Shown here in pieces: positions 17,287-24,748 of a DNA stretch of 64,000 bases; position 1 is the stretch's first letter; every line of letters begins with the position of its first letter. The translations under genes were made by a program, and so were the position numbers. The notes below the pieces were generated by a model, which worked only from the letters and a program-made list of their open reading frames with translations, made no database searches and was not told where the DNA came from. The stretch is from Pedobacter sp. BMA (GTDB taxonomy: Bacteria; Bacteroidota; Bacteroidia; Sphingobacteriales; Sphingobacteriaceae): assembly GCF_001027745.1 (NCBI RefSeq), contig NZ_LECU01000002.1, positions 186,001 through 250,000 of the forward strand, given 5' to 3'.

Positions 17287-19116
17287 CTATTTATATTTCG
17301 TCTGCATTTGCCCGTAAAAATCTTTTAGTATGTAATAGGCCTTCTTTTTCTTACCGGTTTCACTAATTAGTCCTTTGCGGTTCCAGAAATTCTGGTAAAT
17401 GGGATGCTGCCGTCTTGGAGACCTGAAATCGGTTAAAATCCAGGGCGTCATGCCGCGTAATGCACCTATTTTAGATAAGAGTGTAATCTGGTTCCTGTAC
17501 AATGCTTCCTGATATTCTTCGCTCCAACGGGTATTTTCATCCGCGTGAAAGCCGCCAAGGGCATCGCCACCGAACTCTGTAACCACCACTGGTTTGTTAT
17601 ATTTGATATTGAACGTGTATTTGGTAATTTCTGATGGATTACCCCCCCAATACCAGCCCGCATATTCATTAAAACTAACCAGGTCGATTTTTTCGCCCAG
17701 CGGATCGTTCAGTAACATTGCATTTCCATCGCGGTGTACTTCCAAAGCAGCTGCAACCAAGCGGGTATCGTCAAGCGTGCGGGCAGTTTCTACCAGATTC
17801 GTCATGAAGCTTAACCGAGCATCACTCAGTGGTGTTTCGTTACCTACCGACCACACTATAACACTGGCTCGGTTTTTATCACGCACGATTAAATCAGTAA
17901 GCTGCTGTTTGGCGTTGGCATAAGTTGCGGGGTTAGTCCAGCTGATGGTCCAGTACACCGGTACTTCTGCCCAAACGAGCAGGCCCATTTCATCAGCTAA
18001 ACGAATCATTTCCTCATTATGCGGGTAATGCGCCAGGCGGACATAGTTACAGTTCATGTCTTTTGCCCATTGCAACATCATGCGCATATCACCTTCCCCA
18101 CGCAAACGACCGGCTACAAGTGGGTTTTCATCATGAATAGAAATGCCACGAAGAAAAACTGATTTGCCGTTCAGAAGAATGCTGTCGCCATCTACTTGTA
18201 TGGTTCTAAAGCCAATCTTATCATCAATGTTTTCTTTATCAGTTTTGATATTTACCGCATAAAGCTTTGGTGTTTCGGGCGACCATAAACTTAAATTGTT
18301 CCAGGTGAAATCATCGGCTATCTTACCTTCAGCATCCGTTTTGTATTTTTTTTCGAGCTTTAATTCCGGGATAGATAGTGTAATTTCCTGATTTGGGGTG
18401 GCATCATTCAGTTTTAGTGTAAAACTCAATAAGTTATTATTTCCTTTAACGAGTTGTAATTTATAATCACTAATAAAGTGCTCCGGAAATTCCGCAAGGA
18501 AAACGTCGCGGGTGATGCCGCCATAATTCCACCAGTCGGTATTTACGGTCGGAATTTCATCGGCCTTCCGGGTATTGTCAACTTTAACAACAATAGAGTT
18601 CTCGCCCACTTTCAATGTGCTGGTTACGTCGAACTGGAATGGAGTAAAACCGCCCTTATGTATTCCTACCTTCTTCCCATTTACGTATACATGCGCTTCG
18701 TAGTTCACTGCTGCGAAATAGATAAAGTATTTTTTGCCTTTTTCAGGCCTGGCGTCAAATTTCCTTCTGAACCAGATATTACCTTCATAAAGTTCCAGTT
18801 TTTCCAGTTGTGAGTTCCAGTCTCCCGGGACGTTCATTTGAGGTGAACGATCGAAATCGTATTCAATGAGTTCTGATTTATCTTTTTGAACACGGTCATC
18901 GAAGAAGCCGCCTGTGCCACTTTTGGATTTATCAAATGGTTCATGTCTGTAGTCATAATAGCCATTTTCGTAAGGATCGATGATATAGTTCCATTTTCCG
19001 TTCAGACTTTGGACCTTCCGGGCCTGAATATTTTGTATAGATGTAACCTGAGCGTAACTAACTGAAGAAAAAAGCGATAAGCAGATTAAAAGTAGTCTAT
19101 AGGTTAATTTTAGCAT
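17287..19116 (-). CDS. glycoside hydrolase family 2, probable beta-glucuronidase
   Basis: This 609-residue protein has a signal peptide (residues 1-22) and the GH2 layout: sugar-binding jelly roll (about 35-210), immunoglobulin-like domain (about 215-305) and TIM barrel (about 305-600). The acid/base Glu427 is in WSVGNET and the nucleophile Glu514 in VVTEFGGD. Asn579-Arg-Lys581 (NRKGL) aligns with the N-x-K motif that recognises the glucuronate carboxylate in bacterial beta-glucuronidases, and the length equals E. coli UidA. Uncertain point: this motif also occurs in other Bacteroidota GH2 enzymes. It is transcribed divergently from the LacI regulator and would release glucuronate for the downstream genes. 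Confidence 0.85.
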   Translation of the reverse strand: MLKLTYRLLLICLSLFSSVSYAQVTSIQNIQARKVQSLNGKWNYIIDPYENGYYDYRHEPFDKSKSGTGGFFDDRVQKDKSELIEYDFDRSPQMNVPGDWNSQLEKLELYEGNIWFRRKFDARPEKGKKYFIYFAAVNYEAHVYVNGKKVGIHKGGFTPFQFDVTSTLKVGENSIVVKVDNTRKADEIPTVNTDWWNYGGITRDVFLAEFPEHFISDYKLQLVKGNNNLLSFTLKLNDATPNQEITLSIPELKLEKKYKTDAEGKIADDFTWNNLSLWSPETPKLYAVNIKTDKENIDDKIGFRTIQVDGDSILLNGKSVFLRGISIHDENPLVAGRLRGEGDMRMMLQWAKDMNCNYVRLAHYPHNEEMIRLADEMGLLVWAEVPVYWTISWTNPATYANAKQQLTDLIVRDKNRASVIVWSVGNETPLSDARLSFMTNLVETARTLDDTRLVAAALEVHRDGNAMLLNDPLGEKIDLVSFNEYAGWYWGGNPSEITKYTFNIKYNKPVVVTEFGGDALGGFHADENTRWSEEYQEALYRNQITLLSKIGALRGMTPWILTDFRSPRRQHPIYQNFWNRKGLISETGKKKKAYYILKDFYGQMQTKYK

Positions 19117-19307
19117 AACTTATTTTTAATTTGTTAATTAATTGATTGTTCCAAAACTAACAATTAAATAACTGACGATGTTTCCATCAGGGGCAAAATT
19201 TGGTTTTAGATGAGTTTTTCCGCCAAAGGCATAGCGAATTTATAAAAGGGAAACCGATAACAACGGTATAAAATGCACCCCGGCATGCACAGCAGATAGA
19301 AACAACG

Positions 19308-19323
19308 TTTCAAACGTTTGAAA
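19308..19323. promoter_or_regulatory. perfect palindrome, candidate LacI-family operator
   Basis: TTTCAAACGTTTGAAA is its own exact reverse complement over 16 bases. It contains the central CG step typical of LacI-family operators and lies 40 bases before the likely lacI-type start, in the divergent gap with the GH2 gene. It is the strongest candidate site for control of the hexuronide genes and of the regulator itself. Confidence 0.7.
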
Positions 19324-19362
19324 TAATTGCGTTTTTTTCTTAACTATGCATGGAGATTGGAA

Positions 19363-20382
19363 ATGATGATGCAAAATACGCCTGTTACGCTTAAATTTCT
19401 TGCCGGGAAGTTAAAGATGTCGGTATCTACAGTTTCGAAGGCGCTTAACAACTACCCTACAATTAACGAGTACACCAAGAAGCGTGTACAGGAAATGGCC
19501 AGGGAACTGAACTTTACTCCAAATAAATCAGCCATCAATTTGAAGGAAAAACGTTCCAGGATTATCGGGATCATTCTGCCAAATTTATCGGATCATTTTT
19601 TTACCCGGAGTATTGATGGCGTGGAGCAATTTGCCACAGCGAACGGATATAATGTGATTATCAGTCAGTCTCACGATGATTTGCAAAAGGAAATTCTATC
19701 GGCAGATATGCTCTTAAGAAGCCGGGTAGATGGATTGATAGTGGCTATATCCAAACATACACAGGAATTTGATCATCTTGATCAGTTTGAAAAAATGGGT
19801 GTGCCGGTAGTATACTATACCCGTAATCCAAGCTTCAATTTAAATTGCCATAAAGTACTCGGAAATACTTTTCAAGGGTGCTATCAGGCTACGCAGTTCC
19901 TGATTGAACGGGGGCACCGAAAAATAGCCTACCTCGGCGGGCCAAAGATGATTAATTTTACGCACGACCGTTTTAATGGCTATATCAATGCACTAAAGGA
20001 TAATCAGATTCCCTTTTCCGCTGACCTGGTTGCTTATACTGATTTTGATCAGAAGAATACCATTACTGCGATAAAACACCTCTTTTCTGGCGAAGATAAT
20101 ATACCGACAGCTTTGGTTGCTTTCAAAGAGCCAATCCTGTTCGATGCAATCAAATACCTGAAATCAATAGACTACCCCGGATTTGCTAAAATAGAATGTG
20201 TTGGGTTTGGAAACAATGCATTTATTACCTATCTGGATAATCCGCCGGTGGCCTCCATAGAAGAAAATCCTGAATCGGTGGGTGAAAATGCTATAAAACT
20301 GCTCTTACAACTCATCAATAAGGAAATCGACTTGCAGGATTACAGGAAAATAATGGTTGACTGCAGGCTCGTATTGCATTAA
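19363..20382 (+). CDS. LacI family transcriptional regulator
   Basis: The N-terminal helix-turn-helix reads VTLKFLAGKLKMSVSTVSKA with the hinge helix near NFTPNKSAINLKEKRSR. A periplasmic-binding-protein-like sensor domain follows (IIGIILPNLSDHFFTRSIDG ... HRKIAYLGGPKMINFTHDRF). I start at the ATG at 19363 (two further in-frame ATGs follow), because a TTG at 19327 would add a non-conserved tail. The product is 339 residues, normal for the family. It is divergent from the GH2/GH30/uxuA genes and likely represses them until a sugar acid or disaccharide binds. The effector is inferred from context. Confidence 0.92.
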   Translation: MMMQNTPVTLKFLAGKLKMSVSTVSKALNNYPTINEYTKKRVQEMARELNFTPNKSAINLKEKRSRIIGIILPNLSDHFFTRSIDGVEQFATANGYNVIISQSHDDLQKEILSADMLLRSRVDGLIVAISKHTQEFDHLDQFEKMGVPVVYYTRNPSFNLNCHKVLGNTFQGCYQATQFLIERGHRKIAYLGGPKMINFTHDRFNGYINALKDNQIPFSADLVAYTDFDQKNTITAIKHLFSGEDNIPTALVAFKEPILFDAIKYLKSIDYPGFAKIECVGFGNNAFITYLDNPPVASIEENPESVGENAIKLLLQLINKEIDLQDYRKIMVDCRLVLH

Positions 20383-20406
20383 TGCGTATGGGGTTCGGCC
20401 TTACAT

Positions 20407-21627
20407 CTAAAATGCCATAGCATTGGTTTTCGCAATGTGTTTTTCATGATATATAAAGGCAGATACAATCAGTAAGCCCGCAAAACCTTCAAAGGCGACA
20501 ACAGTTTGCGTACCAAACTGGTGTGCAAAATAGCCCATTAGTAAACTTCCAATCGGCAAAACCCCCTGGTATGCCATGATATAGTAACTCAGGGTACGCC
20601 CCCTCATCAAATCATCAGCATGTGTTTGCAAATAGGTATTGATGGAAGAAGTTTGGGCCATTAAACCCAGCGCTGCCAATCCCGTACAAACCAGTGCCAA
20701 TATTAACGAAGGGGAAACAGCAAGTGCGATCACGGCTACCGCCAGCACAGTACCCGATAATATGACGATTTTTTGCAGGTTCTGACCTGGTTTTAATGTA
20801 GCCATGTAAATGGCTCCAAAGAACGCACCAAATCCAGCTGCACTTTCAAACCACCCAAATGTAGTGGCATTACCATTAAAAATATCTTTGGCAAACACGG
20901 GAAGTAAAGTCGTAAATGGAATAACGAGTAAGCTCGATGCAGCCATCATCAAAATCATTGAAGCCAGGTCAGGTGACGCTTTTAAATAATCATATCCCTT
21001 TTTCAGATCAATCCAAATATTTTCTTTTGATTTGGCTTGTTCGGCGAGATTTAGTTTCATCATTACCATACAACCCAGCACAGCAATAAAACTAAGAAAA
21101 TTGATTAAAAAACAAATGTCTTCACCGAGTGTACTTAATATCACACCCGCAAGAGCGGGTCCGATGAGCCTGGCGGCATTGAACATAGAGGAGTTAAGTG
21201 CAATCGCATTCGGCAAATCCTGTTTGTCATCAATTAAATTTACCATTAGTGATTGACGTGCCGTAACATCAAATGCATTTACCAAACCCTGGACAAGTGA
21301 GAGGGCTGCGATCCAGAACATATCATAAACCTTAAACCAGATCATGGCGGCAAGTGCACCAGCCTGTAGCATCAGGATAACCTGTGTAATGACCAGGATT
21401 TTGTATTTGTTATGCCTGTCTACATAACTACCGGCGTAAGGTGCCAGTATTAAGGATGGGATTAAACTAAGGAAGGTTATGAGGCCCAGTAAAAAAGCGG
21501 AGCCTGTTAGCCTGTATACCAGCCAGCTGATGGCTACACGTTGCATCCATGTACCTACGAGTGAGATGGCTTGCCCTGTAAAAAATAATCTATAATTGTA
21601 ATGCCTTAGTGAACGAAAAATACTCAT
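20407..21627 (-). CDS. MFS transporter, EntS/MFS_3-like exporter
   Basis: This 406-residue protein has about twelve membrane helices. Its start, 'LRHYNYRLFFTGQAISLVGT', followed by 'WMQRVAISWLVYRLTGSAF', is typical of the MFS_3 group that includes enterobactin exporter EntS and macrolide-type efflux proteins. The cytoplasmic loop 'YAGSYVDRHNKYK' between helices 2 and 3 is the MFS signature region, and 'ARLIGPALAGVIL' lies in helix 5. It is divergent from a MarR gene and shares paired operator-like sites with it, so it is probably the efflux pump that MarR controls. The substrate is unknown. Confidence 0.9.
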   Translation of the reverse strand: MSIFRSLRHYNYRLFFTGQAISLVGTWMQRVAISWLVYRLTGSAFLLGLITFLSLIPSLILAPYAGSYVDRHNKYKILVITQVILMLQAGALAAMIWFKVYDMFWIAALSLVQGLVNAFDVTARQSLMVNLIDDKQDLPNAIALNSSMFNAARLIGPALAGVILSTLGEDICFLINFLSFIAVLGCMVMMKLNLAEQAKSKENIWIDLKKGYDYLKASPDLASMILMMAASSLLVIPFTTLLPVFAKDIFNGNATTFGWFESAAGFGAFFGAIYMATLKPGQNLQKIVILSGTVLAVAVIALAVSPSLILALVCTGLAALGLMAQTSSINTYLQTHADDLMRGRTLSYYIMAYQGVLPIGSLLMGYFAHQFGTQTVVAFEGFAGLLIVSAFIYHEKHIAKTNAMAF

Positions 21628-21637
21628 GATTAATATA

Positions 21638-21659
21638 GTAAAGTAACTTTACAAAAGTA
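21638..21659 (-). promoter_or_regulatory. MFS gene promoter with overlapping MarR-type operator
   Basis: On the minus strand the -7 box TACTTTTG (21659-21652) is a perfect TAnnTTTG. Its last base begins the 15-base site GTAAA-N5-TTTAC (21652-21638), which here is symmetric over seven base pairs each side (GTAAAGT/ACTTTAC). The site ends 11 bases before the MFS start. Binding there would block transcription. Confidence 0.75.
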
Positions 21660-21768
21660 CCAATTATTCCCGTAATTCTATAAACTGAATACGCGATTTT
21701 TATCATATTAAGATCATTTAAGTAATGTTCTGATCCTTTCTGCTATTCAGTATTTAATAAATAAGCAT

Positions 21769-21790
21769 TATATTTGTAAAGTTTATTTAC
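21769..21790 (+). promoter_or_regulatory. marR promoter with overlapping MarR-type operator
   Basis: A perfect -7 box TATATTTG (21769-21776) overlaps by one base the site GTAAA-N5-TTTAC (21776-21790), in exactly the same arrangement as on the divergent MFS promoter. The site ends 7 bases before the marR start, consistent with autorepression. Confidence 0.75.
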
Positions 21791-21797
21791 CATTATT

Positions 21798-22241
21798 ATG
21801 CCAACTCAAACACAAGAAATTGCTGCAAAATTAAGGAGCACCGTTACCCGGCTTACGCGCCAGTTAAGAAAACAGAATGTAAGTTCCGAGTTTAGTAATG
21901 CGGAATTGCTCACGATGTCGCTATTAGAGCAACATGGAAAAATGCTGTCTACGGAGCTGGCGGATCTGGAACGTGTTTCAAAGCAGGCAATATCTCAGAT
22001 TATTAATCGCTTGTACGAAGCTAAATGTGTTGAACGTTTCCCCAGTGAGGAAGATAAGCGAAAGGTTTTTATTGCCCTGACAAAACTTGGAGAAAAGCAT
22101 ATTATTGCCAGTAGAAAGATTAAAGAGGAATGGCTGGTGCAAACCATGGAAAAAATATTCTCTTCAGAGGAGATTAATCTGATACAGGCATTCCTTCCAT
22201 TACTTTCCCGTTTGGTAGAGCATAATGGGACAAGGGTGTAG
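21798..22241 (+). CDS. MarR family transcriptional regulator
   Basis: This 147-residue winged-helix protein has the typical MarR layout: N-terminal dimer helices, a helix-turn-helix 'LSTELADLERVSKQAISQII' with following 'NRLYEAKCVERFPSEEDKRK' as recognition helix and wing, then C-terminal dimer helices. MarR proteins bind palindromes as dimers and are released by small hydrophobic or oxidising compounds. The divergent MFS exporter and the two matching sites in the 170-base gap indicate that it represses both genes. No cysteine cluster for oxidant sensing is obvious. Confidence 0.92.
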   Translation: MPTQTQEIAAKLRSTVTRLTRQLRKQNVSSEFSNAELLTMSLLEQHGKMLSTELADLERVSKQAISQIINRLYEAKCVERFPSEEDKRKVFIALTKLGEKHIIASRKIKEEWLVQTMEKIFSSEEINLIQAFLPLLSRLVEHNGTRV

Positions 22242-22286
22242 TTTTACTTTCTCTTTACGTGAATTAGACGTAACTTGCGGCACGGC

Positions 22287-23123
22287 ATGGGACTATATTT
22301 TACTTCAATAAATTCGGGTAGTAATGGCAATTGCTATTATGTGGGCAATCAGGATGAAGCGGTGCTGATTGATGTGGGTTTGACTTGCAAGGAAGTGGAA
22401 AAAAGGATGATGAGGCTGGGTTTGTCAATCCATAAAGTGAAAGCAGTTTTCATTTCACATGAGCATAGCGATCACATCAAAGGCCTGAGTGTTTTTGCCA
22501 AAAAGTACAATCTTCCGGTATACATCAGTACCCCAACCTTAAAAAGCAGCAAACTATTATTGAACGAGGGTGTCACCTACCCTATTGGCCATACCCAAAG
22601 TTTTAATATTGGAAACCTCAAAGTACTGGCGTTTTCCAAATTTCATGATGCCGCAGATCCGTATAGTTTCACTGTTGAGTATAATGGTATTCGTGTAGGG
22701 GTATTTACCGACATCGGTGCCGTTTGCGACAGGCTCATTAATCAGTTCAGAACTTGTCATGCCGCATTTCTGGAGTCCAATTATTGCACTCAGATGCTTG
22801 CCAACGGCAATTATCCCTATTTTCTAAAAAGGAGAATCACCAGTGGTCATGGCCACCTGAGCAACACGCAGGCACTAGAGCTTTTTCAAAATCATAAGCC
22901 TGAGTTTATGAGCCATCTTTTGTTAAGTCATTTATCAAAAGATAATAATGACCCGTTATTGGTAGAAGAACTTTTCAAAAAGGTAGCAGGCAATACGCTG
23001 ATAAAAGTTGCTTCGCGTTACGAAGAGACAGAACTATATTATGTAGGTCAGGAAACTTCAGGCTTTAAAACTTACGAGTTTAACCCTTACAGTCACCAGG
23101 CAAATCAGTTAAACCTGTTTTAA
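22287..23123 (+). CDS. metallo-beta-lactamase fold hydrolase, WalJ/YycJ-like
   Basis: This 278-residue protein carries the metal-binding motif HEHSDH near residue 57 and the N-terminal 'FTSINSGSNGNCYYV', characteristic of YycJ/WalJ. Later ligands are in 'FTDIGAVCDRL', 'LESNYC' and 'SGHGHLSN'. Relatives are single- or double-strand DNA exonucleases or otherwise linked to cell-wall/cell-division signalling in Firmicutes. In Bacteroidota it is a conserved housekeeping gene of uncertain role. I use the ATG at 22287, since four extra residues from an upstream non-ATG start are not conserved-looking. An intrinsic terminator follows. Confidence 0.88.
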   Translation: MGLYFTSINSGSNGNCYYVGNQDEAVLIDVGLTCKEVEKRMMRLGLSIHKVKAVFISHEHSDHIKGLSVFAKKYNLPVYISTPTLKSSKLLLNEGVTYPIGHTQSFNIGNLKVLAFSKFHDAADPYSFTVEYNGIRVGVFTDIGAVCDRLINQFRTCHAAFLESNYCTQMLANGNYPYFLKRRITSGHGHLSNTQALELFQNHKPEFMSHLLLSHLSKDNNDPLLVEELFKKVAGNTLIKVASRYEETELYYVGQETSGFKTYEFNPYSHQANQLNLF

Positions 23124-23218
23124 AAATAGCCCTAAATCACTATTGTGATTGATATGGAAATTTCTCATTTTTGAATTGTTAAGCAAAATCAACGGGAACG
23201 ATTTAGATTAACAATTTG

Positions 23219-23250
23219 AAAGGGATTAATTTTTATTAATCTCTTTTTTT
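23219..23250 (+). terminator. intrinsic terminator
   Basis: Arms at 23219-23230 and 23235-23246 pair at 11 of 12 positions around a TTTT loop and run directly into seven T residues (23244-23250). It ends the MBL-fold hydrolase transcript and precedes the aquaporin gene. Confidence 0.85.
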
Positions 23251-23309
23251 ATTTACATTCGATTCAAATCTCCCCCTATTGTTTTTTTAATCTAAAAAAA
23301 TAATAAACA

Positions 23310-24020
23310 ATGGAGACAAACAAATTCTCAAAGTTTAGTGCTGAGTTTCTTGGCACGCTGGTCCTGGTTTTAATGGGTTGCGGCAGCGCAGTTATTGCAG
23401 GCGCTAACGGTACTACCGGCGTAGGGCTATTAGGTATTTCATTTGCTTTTGGTTTATCTGTAGTTGCAATGGCTTATGCCATCGGGCACATTTCGGGCTG
23501 CCACATTAATCCGGCAATTTCCATAGGTATGGTGGTAGCAGGGAGAATGAAACCCACGGAAGCTGCTTATTATATTCTAGCGCAGGTTTTGGGCGGCATA
23601 GCCGGAGCCGCTTTGCTCTATCTGATCGCCGCAAACCAAAATGGTTTCGAGATGAAAGAATGGGCATTGGGTTCTAATGGCTGGGGAACAGGATATCTCG
23701 GTGGCTACAATACAACGGCCGCATTTATTGGGGAAGCTACCTTTACTTTTATTTTCCTGCTGGTTATTTTCGGTGCTACCTCAACCAAAAACATCAATGG
23801 CGGATTTGCAGGTTTAGCAATCGGCCTGAGTCTCGTATTGATCCATATTGTTGGAATTAAGATTACCGGCGTTTCGGTAAATCCAGCCCGGAGCATTGGT
23901 CCTGCGCTACTGTCAGGTGGATTAGCACTTAAACAAGTGTGGCTATTTGCGGTAGCGCCTGTTATCGGGGCAATATTAAGCGCTGTGGTTTGGAAAACAG
24001 TATTGGAGAAGCATAATTAG
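23310..24020 (+). CDS. aqpZ: aquaporin, AqpZ-type water channel
   Basis: This 236-residue protein has six membrane helices and two half-helices ending in the channel motifs 'SGCHINPAIS' and 'GVSVNPARSIGP'. The start 'FSAEFLGTLVLVLMGCGSAV' and the early histidine in 'AYAIGHISGCHINPA' match AqpZ. The combination with 'NPARSIGPAL' suggests the narrow aromatic/arginine filter of water-selective channels rather than glycerol facilitators. It acts in the inner membrane. It is a single-gene unit between two hairpins. Confidence 0.95.
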   Translation: METNKFSKFSAEFLGTLVLVLMGCGSAVIAGANGTTGVGLLGISFAFGLSVVAMAYAIGHISGCHINPAISIGMVVAGRMKPTEAAYYILAQVLGGIAGAALLYLIAANQNGFEMKEWALGSNGWGTGYLGGYNTTAAFIGEATFTFIFLLVIFGATSTKNINGGFAGLAIGLSLVLIHIVGIKITGVSVNPARSIGPALLSGGLALKQVWLFAVAPVIGAILSAVVWKTVLEKHN

Positions 24021-24040
24021 GACATTCGGCACGGGACTTA

Positions 24041-24084
24041 AGACGGAAGATGTGAGACGGTTGTACACCTCACATCTTCTGTCT
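24041..24084. terminator. long hairpin between convergent aqpZ and peroxidase genes
   Basis: Sixteen-base arms (24041-24056 and 24069-24084) pair at 15 positions around a 12-base loop. There is no T-run. The gap is only 72 bases, so the hairpin probably ends both transcripts. The sequence style also resembles dispersed intergenic repeats, which a genome scan would settle. Confidence 0.6.
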
Positions 24085-24092
24085 CATAGCTA

Positions 24093-24608
24093 TTACAGGT
24101 TTTTAATAATCGCCTCGTCTGTCGGTTTTGTTTTCGAACGGAAACGGTGAACCAATTCCCCTTTTTCGTTGATCAGGAATTTTTCAAAGTTCCATTTGAT
24201 ATCACCTTGTTCCTCGGTATTGGTTTGAGTTGTCAGGTATTTGAATAACGGACTGATGTCGTCACCTTTAACACTGCTTTTTTCTGCCAGCATGAAAGAA
24301 ACGTTGTATTTTCCCGTACAAAATTCTTTAATCTCTGCATTGGTTGAAAATTCTTGTCCACCAAAGTTCCCGGCAGGAAATCCGATTAAAACTACTTTCT
24401 TGCCGTATTGTTTCTGTAGTTTCTCCAGGTCTTCATATTGAGGGGTAAATCCACATTTAGAAGCGGTGTTGACAATCAGAATTTTTTTACCTTTAAATTT
24501 CGATAATTTAATTTCTTTGCCATCAATAGTCTTGAAGCTGAAATCGTAAACATTTTTCGGCGGGTTTGGTACCAAAAAGTTTAATAGGATAAGGATAGTG
24601 TTGATCAT
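24093..24608 (-). CDS. glutathione peroxidase family thiol peroxidase
   Basis: This 171-residue thioredoxin-fold peroxidase reduces peroxides, in bacteria usually with thioredoxin. The N-terminal hydrophobic stretch (INTILILLNFLVPNPP) may be a signal peptide. The peroxidatic Cys is in 'NTASKCGFTPQYEDL', and the Trp of the active-site tetrad is in 'IKWNFEKFLI'. The usual FPxNQF motif reads FPAGNF, so the active-site Gln is replaced by Asn. A second Cys in 'IKEFCTGKY' is placed like the resolving Cys of thioredoxin-dependent members. Expected roles are oxidative-stress defence, possibly in the periplasm. Confidence 0.9.
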   Translation of the reverse strand: MINTILILLNFLVPNPPKNVYDFSFKTIDGKEIKLSKFKGKKILIVNTASKCGFTPQYEDLEKLQKQYGKKVVLIGFPAGNFGGQEFSTNAEIKEFCTGKYNVSFMLAEKSSVKGDDISPLFKYLTTQTNTEEQGDIKWNFEKFLINEKGELVHRFRSKTKPTDEAIIKNL

Positions 24609-24699
24609 TTCTTTGTTTTATTTTATATACGAAGATAAGCAGAAATAGGATTTAGAAAGGTAATGTAGCTATAAATAATTGAACAAAATCGTGTTTAGG

Positions 24700-24732
24700 T
24701 TTGGATTTATCGCTTTATTATAGCTTTATTTG
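24700..24732 (+). promoter_or_regulatory. candidate topA promoter
   Basis: TTTG (24700-24703) and TTTATTTG (24725-24732, 7/8 match to TAnnTTTG) are separated by 21 bases and lie 16 bases before the topA start. Spacing and position fit a Bacteroidota promoter. Confidence 0.5.
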
Positions 24733-24748
24733 CACAAAAACGTATTTC

